This document shows positions 19,517-28,151 of a stretch of 64,000 nt of DNA, piece by piece. The position numbers and the translations under genes are program-made. The number at the start of each line of letters is the position of its first letter. The first letter of the stretch is position 1. The stretch spans positions 1-64,000 of the forward strand of contig DYFR01000001.1 of NCBI GenBank assembly GCA_020725115.1, in the 5' to 3' direction. The notes below the pieces were generated by a model, which was not told the DNA's origin, did no database searches, and saw nothing but the letters and a program-made list of their open reading frames with translations. Source of the DNA: Thiohalomonas denitrificans. Its GTDB lineage: Bacteria > Pseudomonadota > Gammaproteobacteria > Thiohalomonadales > Thiohalomonadaceae.

Positions 19517-20601
19517 CCACCCCCATCAGCGGTCCCCACTACCACGGCCAACGCAGCGTACGCGGCATCATGGCGCAGGTGATGCTGGCCCTGGTGCCGG
19601 CCACCGTGTTCGCGCTGTGGCAGTTCGGCTGGCCGGCGCTGTTCCTGTTCCTGCTCACACTGCTCAGCGCCGTCGTCACCGAGGCACTGTCGCTGCATCT
19701 TGCCGGCAAAGCCAAATGTGCATTTCTGCTCGACGGCTCCGGCCTGCTCACCGCCTGGCTGCTGGCGTTGAGCCTGCCGCCGTGGGCGCCGTGGTGGATC
19801 GGCGTGGTCGGCGGCGCCTTCGCCATCGTGCTCGGCAAGCAGGTGTTCGGCGGCATCGGCCAGAACCTGTTCAACCCGGCGATGCTGGCGCGCGTCGCCC
19901 TGCTCATCTCCTTCCCGGTGGAGATGACGCGCTGGGCCGCGCCGCAACCGTTCACTGCCACCGGCGCGCCGGGCTTCGTCGATAGTCTGAAGATCACCTT
20001 CAGCGGCGGCACCAATCTCGACAGCCTCACCGGCGCCACCGTACTCGGCCACAGCAAGACCGAACTGACCCGCGGCATCGGCCTCGATGTCTCGCTGAGT
20101 GACATTTACACACCGCTGGATTACCTGTTCGGTCTCAGCGGCGGCAGCTTCGGCGAAACCTCCGCGCTGCTGCTCCTGCTCGGCGGCCTGTACCTGCTGG
20201 TACGCCGCATCATCACCTGGCAGATCCCCGTGGCAATGCTCGCCACCGTGGCGCTGCTCGCCGGCATCATGCATCTGGTCGACCCGCTGCGCTACGCCGA
20301 CCCGTTGCTGCACCTGCTCGCCGGAGGCCTGATGCTCGGCGCCTTCTTCATCGCCACCGACCCGGTGACCTCGCCCAGCGGCGGCCTCGGCCAGCTGGTG
20401 TTCGGCATGGGCTGCGGCGTGCTGGTGTACGTCATTCGCACCTGGGGCGGCTTTCCCGAGGGTCTCGCCTTCGCCGTGCTGATCATGAACGCCGCCACCC
20501 CGCTCATCGATCACTATCTGCGCCCGCGCGTCTACGGCCGCAGCCGCCGTGGCACACCGCTGACCTACACGGCGGAACAACTGGGACGCGAGAAGGAATG
20601 A
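19513..20601 (+). CDS. rnfD: RnfD, membrane flavoprotein subunit of Rnf
   Basis: A 362-aa NqrB-like protein with about ten membrane helices. The covalent-FMN threonine motif is visible as SLTGATVLG (near residue 175). Other family stretches are GGIGQNLFNPAMLARV and FFIATDPVTSPSG. The ATG lies within the rnfC stop (ATGA overlap). Confidence 0.96.
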   Translation: MTTPISGPHYHGQRSVRGIMAQVMLALVPATVFALWQFGWPALFLFLLTLLSAVVTEALSLHLAGKAKCAFLLDGSGLLTAWLLALSLPPWAPWWIGVVGGAFAIVLGKQVFGGIGQNLFNPAMLARVALLISFPVEMTRWAAPQPFTATGAPGFVDSLKITFSGGTNLDSLTGATVLGHSKTELTRGIGLDVSLSDIYTPLDYLFGLSGGSFGETSALLLLLGGLYLLVRRIITWQIPVAMLATVALLAGIMHLVDPLRYADPLLHLLAGGLMLGAFFIATDPVTSPSGGLGQLVFGMGCGVLVYVIRTWGGFPEGLAFAVLIMNAATPLIDHYLRPRVYGRSRRGTPLTYTAEQLGREKE

Positions 20602-20614
20602 TCAATCACGACTC

Positions 20615-20713
20615 ACCGCAGAGACGCAGAGACGCAGAGACGCAGAGACGCAGAGACGCAGAGAACGCAGCATGTATGAATTGAGCATCTCTGCGACCTC
20701 GGCGTCTCTGCGG
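20615..20713. repeat. CGCAGAGA tandem array between rnfD and rnfG
   Basis: An 8-bp unit (CGCAGAGA) is repeated about five times from 20621, followed by a partial inverted copy (TCTCTGCGACCTCGGCGTCTCTGCGG, 20689-20714). The same unit is arrayed in the other orientation at 6551-6598. Confidence 0.85.
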
Positions 20714-20732
20714 TGGAATTAGGTGTTATCTC

Positions 20733-21365
20733 ATGCACAAGACCAACCCTAAACCGGAATACCGCAAGCGCCTAGCCTATTCCGCCGCGCTGCTGGGCGG
20801 CTTCGCCATGCTCGCTGGCGCCGCGCTCACCCTCGGACATGTCCGCACCCGCGACGACATCGCCGCACGCCTGGCCGAGGATCGTCAGGCCTCGCTCAGC
20901 CAGGTGATCCCCGCAATGCTGCACGACAACGACCTGTTGCAAGCGCCGCTCACGTTGACGCTCGACGGCAAGGAGAGCAAGACCGTTTTCCGCGCCACCC
21001 ATGAAGGCCGGGTCAGCGCCGTGGCCTTAGAGATGGTCGGCCAGGGTTACGGCGGCCCCATCGTCGTGCTGCTCGGACTCGATCGCGACGGCAAGGTGCT
21101 CGGCGCCCGCGTCATCGCCCACAACGAGACACCGGGCCTGGGCGACAAGATCGAGGTGAAGAAGGATCGCTGGATCACAACCCTGGAGGGGAACAGCCTG
21201 GCCGCGCTGGGCCACAAGGGCTGGCAGGTGAAAAAGGACGGCGGCCAGTTCGATCAGTTCACCGGTGCGACGATCACCCCGCGCGCGGTGATCACGGCGG
21301 TGCGCAACGGCCTCGATCTGTTCGAGGCGCACAAGGCGGAACTGCTGGCGGCAGGTACTGAATAG
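20733..21365 (+). CDS. rnfG: RnfG, covalent-FMN subunit of Rnf
   Basis: A 210-aa NqrC-like protein with one N-terminal membrane helix (about 15-35) and a periplasmic domain. The FMN attachment threonine is in FTGATITPRAV (about residue 177), preceded by HNETPGLGDKIE. Order RnfD-RnfG-RnfE is standard. Confidence 0.95.
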   Translation: MHKTNPKPEYRKRLAYSAALLGGFAMLAGAALTLGHVRTRDDIAARLAEDRQASLSQVIPAMLHDNDLLQAPLTLTLDGKESKTVFRATHEGRVSAVALEMVGQGYGGPIVVLLGLDRDGKVLGARVIAHNETPGLGDKIEVKKDRWITTLEGNSLAALGHKGWQVKKDGGQFDQFTGATITPRAVITAVRNGLDLFEAHKAELLAAGTE

Positions 21366-21368
21366 AGA

Positions 21369-21438
21369 GTGGGAGCCCGATTCATCGAGCGATGTGCCTG
21401 ACCGTAGGCCGCCATCGCCCGATGAATCGGGCTCCTAC
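21369..21438. repeat. GTGGGAGCC hairpin repeat, copy 3, between rnfG and rnfE
   Basis: Starts GTGGGAGCCCGATTCATCGAGCG and ends CGGGCTCCTAC, ending 15 bases before the rnfE start. Confidence 0.8.
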
Positions 21439-21453
21439 AAAACCGGAGGTTGT

Positions 21454-22143
21454 ATGAGTACTGATTACAAACGCATCATCCGTGACGGCCTGTGGGACAA
21501 CAACGTGGTGTTCGCGCAGATGCTGGCGCTGTGCCCGCTGCTCGCCGTCACCGGCACCGCCACCAACGGCCTCGGCATGGGCCTCGCCTCCACCGCGGTG
21601 ATGGTCGCCTCCGGCATGGTCATCGCCCTGTTTCGCGGCCTGATCACCGCCGAGGTGCGCATCCCGGTATTCGTCCTGCTCATCGCCGCCATCGTCACGC
21701 TGGTGGACATGATGATGAATGCCTGGCTGCACGAGCTGTACAAGGTGCTCGGCCTGTTCATCCCGCTCATCGTCACCAACTGCGCCATCCTCGGCCGCGC
21801 CGAGTCCTTTGCCTCCAGGAACCCGATCATGGCCTCCGCCAGTGACGGCCTGTTCATGGGCCTGGGCTTCACCTTCGCCCTGGTCGTGCTCGGCGCCGTA
21901 CGCGAGATCATCGGCAGCGGCACCCTGTTCGCCAACGCCGCCCTGCTGCTGGGCGAACCGTTCCGCTTCATGGAACTCACCCTGCTGCCCGGCTACGACG
22001 GCTTCCTGCTCATGATCCTGCCGCCCGGCGGCTTCCTCGCCCTCGGCTTCCTGCTCGCCGGCAAGCGCCTGCTCGACGCGAGGCGCAACCGCGTCGCGGT
22101 GCAGCCCGATCCGACACCGGCAGCAGAACCCATCGCCGGATGA
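21454..22143 (+). CDS. rnfE: RnfE, membrane subunit of Rnf
   Basis: A 229-aa paralogue of RnfA with six helices. It has LIVTNCAILGRAESFAS and GLWDNNVVFAQMLALCPLLAVT, the cysteine-bearing half-helices of the family. ATG 21454 follows GGAGG. The frame is open 60 bases upstream through the repeat, but that part is not conserved. Confidence 0.96.
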   Translation: MSTDYKRIIRDGLWDNNVVFAQMLALCPLLAVTGTATNGLGMGLASTAVMVASGMVIALFRGLITAEVRIPVFVLLIAAIVTLVDMMMNAWLHELYKVLGLFIPLIVTNCAILGRAESFASRNPIMASASDGLFMGLGFTFALVVLGAVREIIGSGTLFANAALLLGEPFRFMELTLLPGYDGFLLMILPPGGFLALGFLLAGKRLLDARRNRVAVQPDPTPAAEPIAG

Positions 22144-22213
22144 TCCAATGACAATACCCCCTCCGAATCGGGGGAGGGTTAGGGAGGGGGCGATTTCCCC
22201 GGAGAACCACACC

Positions 22214-22495
22214 ATGCGCATCAGCATCGCTTATGCCGAACCGCACTACCAGTTCTGGCAGGACCTCGACATCGACGACGGCGCCACCGTCGCCTACGCC
22301 ATCGAACGCTCCGGCATCCTCGGCCGCTTTCCCGAGATCAACCTGGAGGAGCAGAAGGTCGGCGTGTTCGGCAAGGTGGTGAAGATGGACGCCATCCTCA
22401 ACGAGGGTGACCGCCTGGAGATCTATCGTCCCATCACCGCCGATCCGGAAACGGTGCCGCGCAAGGACGGCAGCGATGATGAGGCCGACGAATAG
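22214..22495 (+). CDS. rnfH: RnfH, small ubiquitin-like fold protein of the rnf operon
   Basis: A 93-aa member of the RnfH family (beta-grasp fold) starting MRISIAYAEPHYQFWQDLDI and containing VGVFGKVVKMDAILNEGDRLEIYRP. ATG 22214 is chosen with GGAGA eight bases upstream. It ends the rnfABCDGEH unit. Its role in Rnf assembly is not settled in the family. Confidence 0.9.
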   Translation: MRISIAYAEPHYQFWQDLDIDDGATVAYAIERSGILGRFPEINLEEQKVGVFGKVVKMDAILNEGDRLEIYRPITADPETVPRKDGSDDEADE

Positions 22496-22526
22496 GTGGA
22501 CATACGCCCACGGACGCCGCTCTGGT

Positions 22527-22542
22527 TGTAGGACACAAGACA
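22527..22542. promoter_or_regulatory. NifA site 1 for the 188-aa gene
   Basis: TGT (22527-22529), N10, ACA (22540-22542). It is about 125 bp upstream of the start predicted from the sigma-54 promoter at 22635. Confidence 0.65.
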
Positions 22543-22569
22543 ACGCCTGAACAAGCGGCGTATTCCGTA

Positions 22570-22585
22570 TGTAGATAAACAGACA
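22570..22585. promoter_or_regulatory. NifA site 2 for the 188-aa gene
   Basis: TGT (22570-22572), N10, ACA (22583-22585), exactly 43 bp (about four helical turns) from site 1. Two sites on one face of the helix is a typical strong-enhancer layout. Confidence 0.7.
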
Positions 22586-22634
22586 TCGCAGCGACTCATA
22601 TCAACCCAATCAGTCAGTTACGTGCCCTCATCCC

Positions 22635-22651
22635 TTGGTATCAATCTTGCT
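22635..22651 (+). promoter_or_regulatory. Sigma-54 promoter of the 188-aa gene
   Basis: TTGGTATCAATCTTGCT has TTGG and TTGC correctly spaced, deviating only in the CA of the -24 element. It lies 41 bp before the ATG at 22692. Confidence 0.8.
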
Positions 22652-22691
22652 CTGCAAAGTGCAGTCAACAACCCACTTGAAAGGTAACAGC

Positions 22692-23258
22692 ATGATCATC
22701 GAAAAATACGACCAGAACGGTCTGCTCTTTAACATCAACTTCATTGACAAGGCCAGTGCCGATGGCGTGGTCGGATTCCGCGGCCGTGTCGCCATCGTCG
22801 AAGGCGAAGTCGCTGATGCCCAGGGCCGCCGCAAGCCGCCCGCCGTGGTGATGGAGCATGCCGTGATGTTGGAGAAGGACGGCAAGCTGGCCATGGTCGC
22901 CGGCTCGCTGGATGAACTCGCTTCGCTGCCGCTGTTCGTCGAAAAGTATCAGGGCGATTTCGCCCCCGACATGCTGGGCATCGTCTACACGGTCAACATC
23001 ACCAAGCCGATGCAGGTCGAGCTGGCCGGCGTGAACTTCGCCCTGGTACCCATGCAGGAAGGCATCACCTGGAACGAACTCAACGATGAGGCGGGCATCG
23101 AGAAGAGCGCGATGAAGAAGCTCTCCTCCGGCGACAAGGTGTATACCGTCTGGAAGGAGCTGCGCGGCTACATGGCCAAGGGCGACAAACTTCCCCTCGC
23201 CGAGGCCATGCAGAACGTCGACGCCGGACTCAAGCGCGTGGAGCGCGGCGCGATTTAG
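22692..23258 (+). CDS. Unrecognised 188-aa protein, strongly predicted to be NifA-regulated
   Basis: I do not recognise a family. The soluble protein begins MIIEKYDQNGLLFNINFIDK and contains GVVGFRGRVAIVEGEVADAQ, FAPDMLGIVYTVNITKPMQ and a C-terminal amphipathic helical part (LAEAMQNVDAGLKRVERG). No cysteine is present, so it is unlikely to carry an Fe-S cluster. ATG 22692 follows AAAGG. It has two NifA sites and a sigma-54 promoter of its own and sits between rnfH and nifM. A structural or chaperone-like role in nitrogenase maturation or electron supply is possible but not shown. Confidence 0.7.
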   Translation: MIIEKYDQNGLLFNINFIDKASADGVVGFRGRVAIVEGEVADAQGRRKPPAVVMEHAVMLEKDGKLAMVAGSLDELASLPLFVEKYQGDFAPDMLGIVYTVNITKPMQVELAGVNFALVPMQEGITWNELNDEAGIEKSAMKKLSSGDKVYTVWKELRGYMAKGDKLPLAEAMQNVDAGLKRVERGAI

Positions 23259-23324
23259 GCTGGACTGTCATCACTCACGGGGTCGGAGGATCCCGTGAGG
23301 GATGATTCTCAGAAGATTGCATTT

Positions 23325-23535
23325 GCAGGAGTCGGTCTCTACGCCGTATCACGCCAGGGGCGCTCCTACACAACGCCACCCGTAGGAGCCCACTCCGTGG
23401 ACGAAAACAACGCCTGACCAGACACCATTCGCCGAGAGAACTCGGCTCCGGGTAACGAATGAAATGCCAGCGTAACCCGACGTGGCGCCCGTTGACTTAC
23501 CCTTGTCGGGTTACGCTGCACCAACCCGACTTACA
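23325..23535. repeat. Repeat cluster between the 188-aa gene and nifM
   Basis: GCAGGAGTCGGTC...CGCTCCTAC (23325-23369), GTAGGAGCCCACTCC...CTCGGCTCC (23382-23449) and GTAACCCGACG...CGTCGGGTTACGCTGC...CCAACCCGAC (23472-23531). These convergent genes have no other obvious terminator. Confidence 0.75.
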
Positions 23536-24352
23536 CGTTAGCCAGCCACTCGCGCAGGAACTGCTTGCGCTTGCGCTCGCCCAGGTGGCCGATGATCTTT
23601 TCGCGCACATCGTCAAAGGGAATCGTGCCGCCGGATTCGATGGCCTCGCACCACAACACGTGCAGGCCGATCTCGGATTCGATCACATCGCTTACCTCGC
23701 CGGGGGCCAGGGCAAACAGTGCCTGATCGAGGGCGGGATAGAGCATGCCGTATTTGACGCGGCCGAGACGACCGCCTTCCATGGCGCTGGGACATTCGGA
23801 GTGGCGGCGCGCCAGCTGTTCGAACTGTTGCACAGGGTTGTTCAGCTCGCGGCGGATCTGTTGCAGGCGCGGCAGGGCGCGCTCGGGGCGGTTTTCCGCG
23901 TAGGCGGCATTGAGGGTGATGAGGATGTGACGCACGGTACGTATCTCCGGGCGGGTGAAGCGCTCGGGATGCTGATAGTAGTAAATGGCCGCTTCGTCAT
24001 CGCTCACGGCACAGTTCGCCGCGGTGAGCCGATCGATGACTGCCTCGACCTTCAGCTCGCGCTCCAGCGCGCTGCGCAGCGCCAGCGGATCCAGGCCGTT
24101 GCCGGCCAGATCATCACGGAAAGAATCTTCGCTGTCGTAGCGGGCACGAATGGACTGCACCGCCTGTTCCACCACCGCGGCGGGCACGTGCACATCCTGC
24201 GCCGCCATGCTGGCCAGTACCTTGCGCTCCAGCGCCGATGCCCTGGCCACCTGCAACTCCAGCGCCTGGCGCTCATCGTCGGTGAGCTGTGCCGGGGTAC
24301 GCTGAAATCCGGCCAGGGCGGTACGCAGACGCAGGTAATTGTCAGCCGTCAT
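23531..24352 (-). CDS. nifM: NifM, peptidyl-prolyl isomerase needed for NifH maturation
   Basis: A 273-aa protein: a helical N-terminal part, then a parvulin domain (about 130-250) with VRHILITL, FEQLARRHSECPSAMEGG and GEVSDVIESEIGLHVL. NifM helps the Fe protein reach its active form. Its ATG overlaps the nifZ stop (ATGA). It is last in nifV-cysE-TPR-nifW-nifZ-nifM. Confidence 0.95.
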   Translation of the reverse strand: MTADNYLRLRTALAGFQRTPAQLTDDERQALELQVARASALERKVLASMAAQDVHVPAAVVEQAVQSIRARYDSEDSFRDDLAGNGLDPLALRSALERELKVEAVIDRLTAANCAVSDDEAAIYYYQHPERFTRPEIRTVRHILITLNAAYAENRPERALPRLQQIRRELNNPVQQFEQLARRHSECPSAMEGGRLGRVKYGMLYPALDQALFALAPGEVSDVIESEIGLHVLWCEAIESGGTIPFDDVREKIIGHLGERKRKQFLREWLANV

Positions 24353-24801
24353 TTGGCCACGCCCTCCTCCAGCGGGTTGAGGCCGCGCTCGGGCACGCGC
24401 AGGGTCATGTCGTGAAAGATCACGTCGTAGCTGACGCCCTTTTCCTCATCGCGCCACACCTTCAGAATCTGGCCGCGTCCGCCGGCGGGGACCAGCACCT
24501 TGCCCTGATGGGCCAGGGTGAGCGCGGCGGTGACATATTCGCGGCTTTCGTAGCGGCTCGGCACCCAGGATTGTTCGGCGTCGATCAACTCCTCTTCGCG
24601 ACAGCCGACCACACGCTCGTCGTCGAGGAAGTGCACCTCGTAGATGATCTGGTCCTGCAGAAAGGTGCCGATCTGGCGTACGAAGCCGACGCTGCCGCGC
24701 CGCACCAGAAGATCGCCGGTGGCCATACCCGGATAGGTGCCATCGTTGCGCACGTTGCGCACCACACGCACCCTGTCGCCGTAGTCGAATTGCGGTCGCA
24801 T
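24349..24801 (-). CDS. nifZ: NifZ, MoFe-protein P-cluster maturation factor
   Basis: A 150-aa protein with the NifZ start FDYGDRVRVVRNVRNDGTYP and RGSVGFVRQIGTFLQDQIIY. NifZ is needed to form the second P-cluster of NifDK. Coupled to nifW (TGATG overlap) and nifM. Confidence 0.95.
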   Translation of the reverse strand: MRPQFDYGDRVRVVRNVRNDGTYPGMATGDLLVRRGSVGFVRQIGTFLQDQIIYEVHFLDDERVVGCREEELIDAEQSWVPSRYESREYVTAALTLAHQGKVLVPAGGRGQILKVWRDEEKGVSYDVIFHDMTLRVPERGLNPLEEGVAK

Positions 24802-25115
24802 CAGAAACTCCTGATATCGCCGATGCTCACCGCTACCTTGCGCGGTTGCGCAGCCTGGAACACCTTGAACACCTTTTCGGTGATGGCGTCGGACAGCACG
24901 AAATCCTGATAGGCGGCGGTCAGGGCCTCGTGGTACGCGGCGCGCTGCCCCGCCTCATCAGGAGGCAGGCTAACGCGCTGCATGTAGTCATGGAAGCGTT
25001 GCAGGATGTGCAGGCGGTTGACCTGCACCACGCTGCGCTCGTAGGTGATGCCGAAGTAGTCGAGGAAGTCCTCGGCGCTTTCCAGGTCCTGCAGGTCGTC
25101 GTCCAGCGTGCTCAT
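24801..25115 (-). CDS. nifW: NifW, nitrogenase-stabilising/protective protein
   Basis: A 104-aa NifW with the family segments LESAEDFLDYFGITYE, VNRLHILQRFHDYM and FKVFQ. NifW associates with the MoFe protein and helps its maturation or protects it from O2. ATG 25115 follows AGGAGAC. The 160 bp upstream are repeat-filled, so it may be read from further upstream. Confidence 0.95.
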   Translation of the reverse strand: MSTLDDDLQDLESAEDFLDYFGITYERSVVQVNRLHILQRFHDYMQRVSLPPDEAGQRAAYHEALTAAYQDFVLSDAITEKVFKVFQAAQPRKVAVSIGDIRSF

Positions 25116-25138
25116 GATTGTCTCCTCGTGTAGTTACT

Positions 25139-25269
25139 GAGATACAAGTTACAAGTTGCAAGATACAAGCGAATGAACTCGCTGTGCTCGTGCCGTTTTA
25201 AATGTCAAATACACATTGTGCGCAACGCACTCCGTCCCTTGCATCTTTCATCTTTACTCTTGCATCTCG
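25139..25269. repeat. ATACAAG-type long inverted repeat between the TPR gene and nifW
   Basis: GATACAAGTTACAAGTTGCAAGATACAAG at 25141-25169 is matched by CTTGCATCTTTCATCTTTACTCTTGCATCTC at 25239-25269. The central part (GAACTCGCTGTGCTCG... and TTGTGCGCAACGCAC) also resembles copies at 43021-43248, 51139-51272 and 58787-58834. Confidence 0.75.
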
Positions 25270-25275
25270 AGACGG

Positions 25276-25782
25276 TCACACCGCCACCGGCAGCGTCGCC
25301 GCCTCACACACCGCCAGCAAAGCACCCGCACCCAGCCGATCGGCGTCATCCAGTTCGCGTACCTTGCGCAGGCGCGCCATGCCGTCCTCCAGCGCGCCCA
25401 TGCGCAACAGCAGAAATCCTTCCGCCTTGAGCGCCAACAGGCAAAACCGCACCAGGCCCATGGACTGGCGCACGGCGTTGCTCAGATAGCGCAGGTCGAG
25501 GCTGCTCCAGTCGGCGGGAAAACCCAGCGCGCTGCCGGCGGCGATGCGCGCCTGTTCGGCCACCCTGAGTGCCTCGTCCAGGCGCTGCTGGTAGTAGAAG
25601 TAGCGGTACAGTGCCACCAGTACCGTCAGGTTGCCGGGCGCCAGGACGTAGGCACGCAGCAGGGGCAGCTCCGCGTTGCCGCCGGCATAGCCTTCCGCCG
25701 CCTCGTTCAGCAGCGCCTCGACCGGCGCCGGCAGCGGCTGGTCGAAATACAGGCTGTGTTCGTTGAATTCGAGCAGGTCCAT
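25276..25782 (-). CDS. TPR-like helical protein of the nifV-nifM operon
   Basis: A 168-aa soluble, helical protein with tetratricopeptide-like spacing: LLRAYVLAPGNLTVLVALYR, YYQQRLDEALRVAEQARIAA and AEGFLLLRMGALEDGMARLR. It probably binds a partner protein. ATG 25782 lies one base after the cysE stop, so it is read with cysE. Similar small ORFs are found between cysE and nifW in other nif clusters, but their function is unknown to me. Confidence 0.75.
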   Translation of the reverse strand: MDLLEFNEHSLYFDQPLPAPVEALLNEAAEGYAGGNAELPLLRAYVLAPGNLTVLVALYRYFYYQQRLDEALRVAEQARIAAGSALGFPADWSSLDLRYLSNAVRQSMGLVRFCLLALKAEGFLLLRMGALEDGMARLRKVRELDDADRLGAGALLAVCEAATLPVAV

Positions 25783-25783
25783 G

Positions 25784-26557
25784 TCAGCGCCTGATGCCGG
25801 GGCCGTCGTCATCGAAGACGTGCGCCTCGCAGTTGCCGCCTTCGGCGCAGTCGCCGCAGGCACCGTCGGGCATGGCGGCCAGTTTCTTTTCCAGGTACTC
25901 GATGCGTTCCATCAGGCAGCCGATGGCGCGGCCCACCGGATCGGGGATCAGGTGGTGATCGAGATCGATGCCGTTCACGCTGCGCCGCGCGGCGTTGCGC
26001 GCGCGCACGATGCGGCCGGGAATGCCTACCACGGTACGGCCCGCCGGCACGTCCTGCACCACCACCGAGTTGGCGCCGACGCGCACCCCGTCATCGAGAT
26101 GGATGGCGCCGAGGATCTTGGCGCCGGCGCCCACCAGCACCCCGTTGCCCAGCTGCGGATGGCGACGGCCCTTGTTCCAGCTGGTGCCGCCCAGGGTGAC
26201 GCCGTGGTACAGCGTGCAGTCGTCGCCGACGATGGCGGTCTCGCCGATCACCACACCGGCGCCGTGGTCGATAAAGAAGCGGCGGCCGATCTGCGCGCCG
26301 GGATGGATGTCGATATTGGTGGTGAGTCGCACGAAGAAGGCCAGCAGGCGCGCCGGGTAGCGCCAGCCGCGCAACCACAGCCGGTGCGCCATGCGGTGCA
26401 GCATGATGGCGTGTACGCCTGGATAGGTGGTCAGCACCTCGAAGCGGTTGCGCGCCGCCGGGTCGCGCTCGAACACGCAGGCGATGTCTTCGCGCCACAG
26501 GGCGAACAGGCCCGGGTCGGGTGGTGCAGCTTCGGTCATCACGAGTTCGCTGTTCAT
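25784..26557 (-). CDS. cysE: CysE-type serine O-acetyltransferase of the nif cluster
   Basis: A 257-aa left-handed beta-helix enzyme making O-acetylserine, the precursor of the cysteine that NifS uses for sulfur. Motifs: [40 protein letters not shown] and IPGRIVRAR. The C-terminal tail is unusually cysteine-rich ([10 protein letters not shown]) and acidic. ATG 26557 has GGAG seven bases upstream. Equivalent to Azotobacter cysE1 in nifUSV-cysE1. Confidence 0.93.
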   Translation of the reverse strand: MNSELVMTEAAPPDPGLFALWREDIACVFERDPAARNRFEVLTTYPGVHAIMLHRMAHRLWLRGWRYPARLLAFFVRLTTNIDIHPGAQIGRRFFIDHGAGVVIGETAIVGDDCTLYHGVTLGGTSWNKGRRHPQLGNGVLVGAGAKILGAIHLDDGVRVGANSVVVQDVPAGRTVVGIPGRIVRARNAARRSVNGIDLDHHLIPDPVGRAIGCLMERIEYLEKKLAAMPDGACGDCAEGGNCEAHVFDDDGPGIRR

Positions 26558-26590
26558 GCCTGTTCTCCTGTCCACCAATCAGCGTGGCTC

Positions 26591-26706
26591 AACCGTAGGG
26601 GGATAAGCGCAGCGCATCCACCCTGCACTCTGCGTTACGTGGGAGCCCGATTTATCGGGCGATGATCCCACCGGACGCCGCGTCACCCAATGAATTGGGC
26701 TCTCAC
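26591..26706. repeat. Repeat cluster between nifV and cysE
   Basis: A fragment of the 150-bp repeat (CCGTAGGGGGATAAGCGCAGCGCATCCACC, 26593-26622) and a GTGGGAGCCCGATTTATCGGGCG...TTGGGCTCTCAC hairpin (26639-26706) that overlaps the nifV stop codon. Confidence 0.8.
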
Positions 26707-27827
26707 AAAAAACCACTGCGATAAATCTGCTCCAGCTCCGCCGCCTCCGGCGCGCGCTTGTGCTGCACGGCGAAGGCGCGGATCGGCGGCAGCAACTGCT
26801 GCGCCTGTTCCTCGCTGAGGCGGATGCCGATCTCGGCATAGCCGCGCATCACGCCGTGGCTGCCGGAGTGCTTGCCCAGCACCAGGCGGTGGGCGCGGCC
26901 GAGCAGCGCCGGGTCGAAGCCCTGGTAATTGCGCGGGTCCTTGAGCAGGCCGTCGACGTGGATGCCCGACTCGTGGGTGAACACGCCCTCGCCCACCACG
27001 CTCTTCTGCCACGGCAGCGGCCGGCCCGAGGCCAGCGCCACCAGTTGCGACACGGCACCGATGCCGCGCAGCTCGACGCCGCTGTCGATGCCGTGCAGGC
27101 AGCGCAGCGCCACCGCCACCTCTTCCAGCGCGGCGTTGCCGGCGCGCTCGCCGAGGCCGTTGACGGTGGTGTTGACGTGCGTGGCGCCGGCGCGCACCGC
27201 GGCCAGGGTGTTGGCGGTGGCAAGGCCGAGGTCATCGTGGGCATGCATCTCGATATCGATGTCCACCGCACGGCGCAGGTGCGCGATGCGCTCATGCACC
27301 GCGAAGGGGTCGAGCACGCCGAGGGTGTCGGCGAAGCGAAAGCGGCGCGCGCCGGCGGCCTGCGCCGTCTCCGCCACCTGCACCAGAAAATCGTCGTCGG
27401 CACGCGAGGCATCCTCGCCGCCGATGCATACCTCCAGACCGAGCGCCAGCGCACGCGGCACGCAACGTTCGATGTTGGCCAGCACCCAGGCGCGGTCGCG
27501 TCCCAGCTTGCGGGCGATCTGCTGATCGGACACCGGAATGGAGAGATCGACCATCTGCACGCCGAGGCCGTCGCACAGGGCGATGTCGTCGTCGCGCATG
27601 CGCGCCCAGACCAGCAGATGGGCCTTAAGATCAAGGGCGGCCAGGGCCCGGATGCCGGCACGTTCCTCGGCGCCCATGGCCGGGATCCCCACCTCCAGCT
27701 CCGGCACGCCGATACCGTCCAGGGCACGGGCGATGGCCAGCTTCTCCTCCAGGGAGAAAGCCACACCGGCGGTCTGTTCGCCGTCGCGCAGGGTGGTGTC
27801 GTCGATGATGGGGGGACGCGGGTTCAT
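26703..27827 (-). CDS. nifV: NifV, homocitrate synthase
   Basis: Condenses acetyl-CoA with 2-oxoglutarate to homocitrate, the organic ligand of FeMo-co. The 374-aa protein has the family start [17 protein letters not shown], a catalytic Arg in that motif, the metal HxH pair in EMHAHDDLG and [18 protein letters not shown] 27827 follows AGGAG. It starts the nifV-cysE-TPR-nifW-nifZ-nifM run, with a consensus sigma-54 promoter 27 bp upstream. Confidence 0.97.
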   Translation of the reverse strand: MNPRPPIIDDTTLRDGEQTAGVAFSLEEKLAIARALDGIGVPELEVGIPAMGAEERAGIRALAALDLKAHLLVWARMRDDDIALCDGLGVQMVDLSIPVSDQQIARKLGRDRAWVLANIERCVPRALALGLEVCIGGEDASRADDDFLVQVAETAQAAGARRFRFADTLGVLDPFAVHERIAHLRRAVDIDIEMHAHDDLGLATANTLAAVRAGATHVNTTVNGLGERAGNAALEEVAVALRCLHGIDSGVELRGIGAVSQLVALASGRPLPWQKSVVGEGVFTHESGIHVDGLLKDPRNYQGFDPALLGRAHRLVLGKHSGSHGVMRGYAEIGIRLSEEQAQQLLPPIRAFAVQHKRAPEAAELEQIYRSGFL

Positions 27828-27853
27828 GGCTGGCTCCTGTCATCAATGCCTGA

Positions 27854-27869
27854 GCAAGCCCTGTGCCAA
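27854..27869 (-). promoter_or_regulatory. Consensus sigma-54 promoter of nifV
   Basis: Minus strand TTGGCACAGGGCTTGC matches TGGCAC-N5-TTGC exactly. The NifA dyad at 27941-27956 lies about 105 bp upstream of the predicted start. Confidence 0.92.
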
Positions 27870-27929
27870 TAGAAATCCAATTTGATTTCAACAGGTTAAA
27901 TAAATTGCACTACGGGCATATGCCACGCC

Positions 27930-27967
27930 GGTCACCGCCTTGTCGCCTTTGCGACAAGGCGGTGACC
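27930..27967. promoter_or_regulatory. NifA site within a 38-bp perfect palindrome
   Basis: The 17-base arm GGTCACCGCCTTGTCGC and its exact complement flank CTTT. The core TGT (27941-27943)-N10-ACA (27954-27956) is a NifA site. The extra 10 bp per arm go beyond what NifA needs and would form a very stable hairpin. It lies between divergent nifV and the CBS gene. Confidence 0.8.
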
Positions 27968-28151
27968 CCTGACGGGTGGCTGCCCGCGGGGCAGGGCGCG
28001 GGTCGGCGGTCATAACCGCCTGTTATTCCTCTAATACCCCCATACACAAATGTGCCTTGCGCCCACTGCACGGCGCTGTGCAAACTCAGACCACCCCATA
28101 GAACCGTGTCGGTTACCACACCGGACGCAACAAAATCACGAGGGAGAGAAC

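Noticed and set aside
28067-28082. TGCACGGCGCTGTGCA as a sigma-54 promoter for the CBS gene
   Set aside because: It has TG instead of GG at -24 and the GC is one base out of register; it is better explained as a small palindrome.
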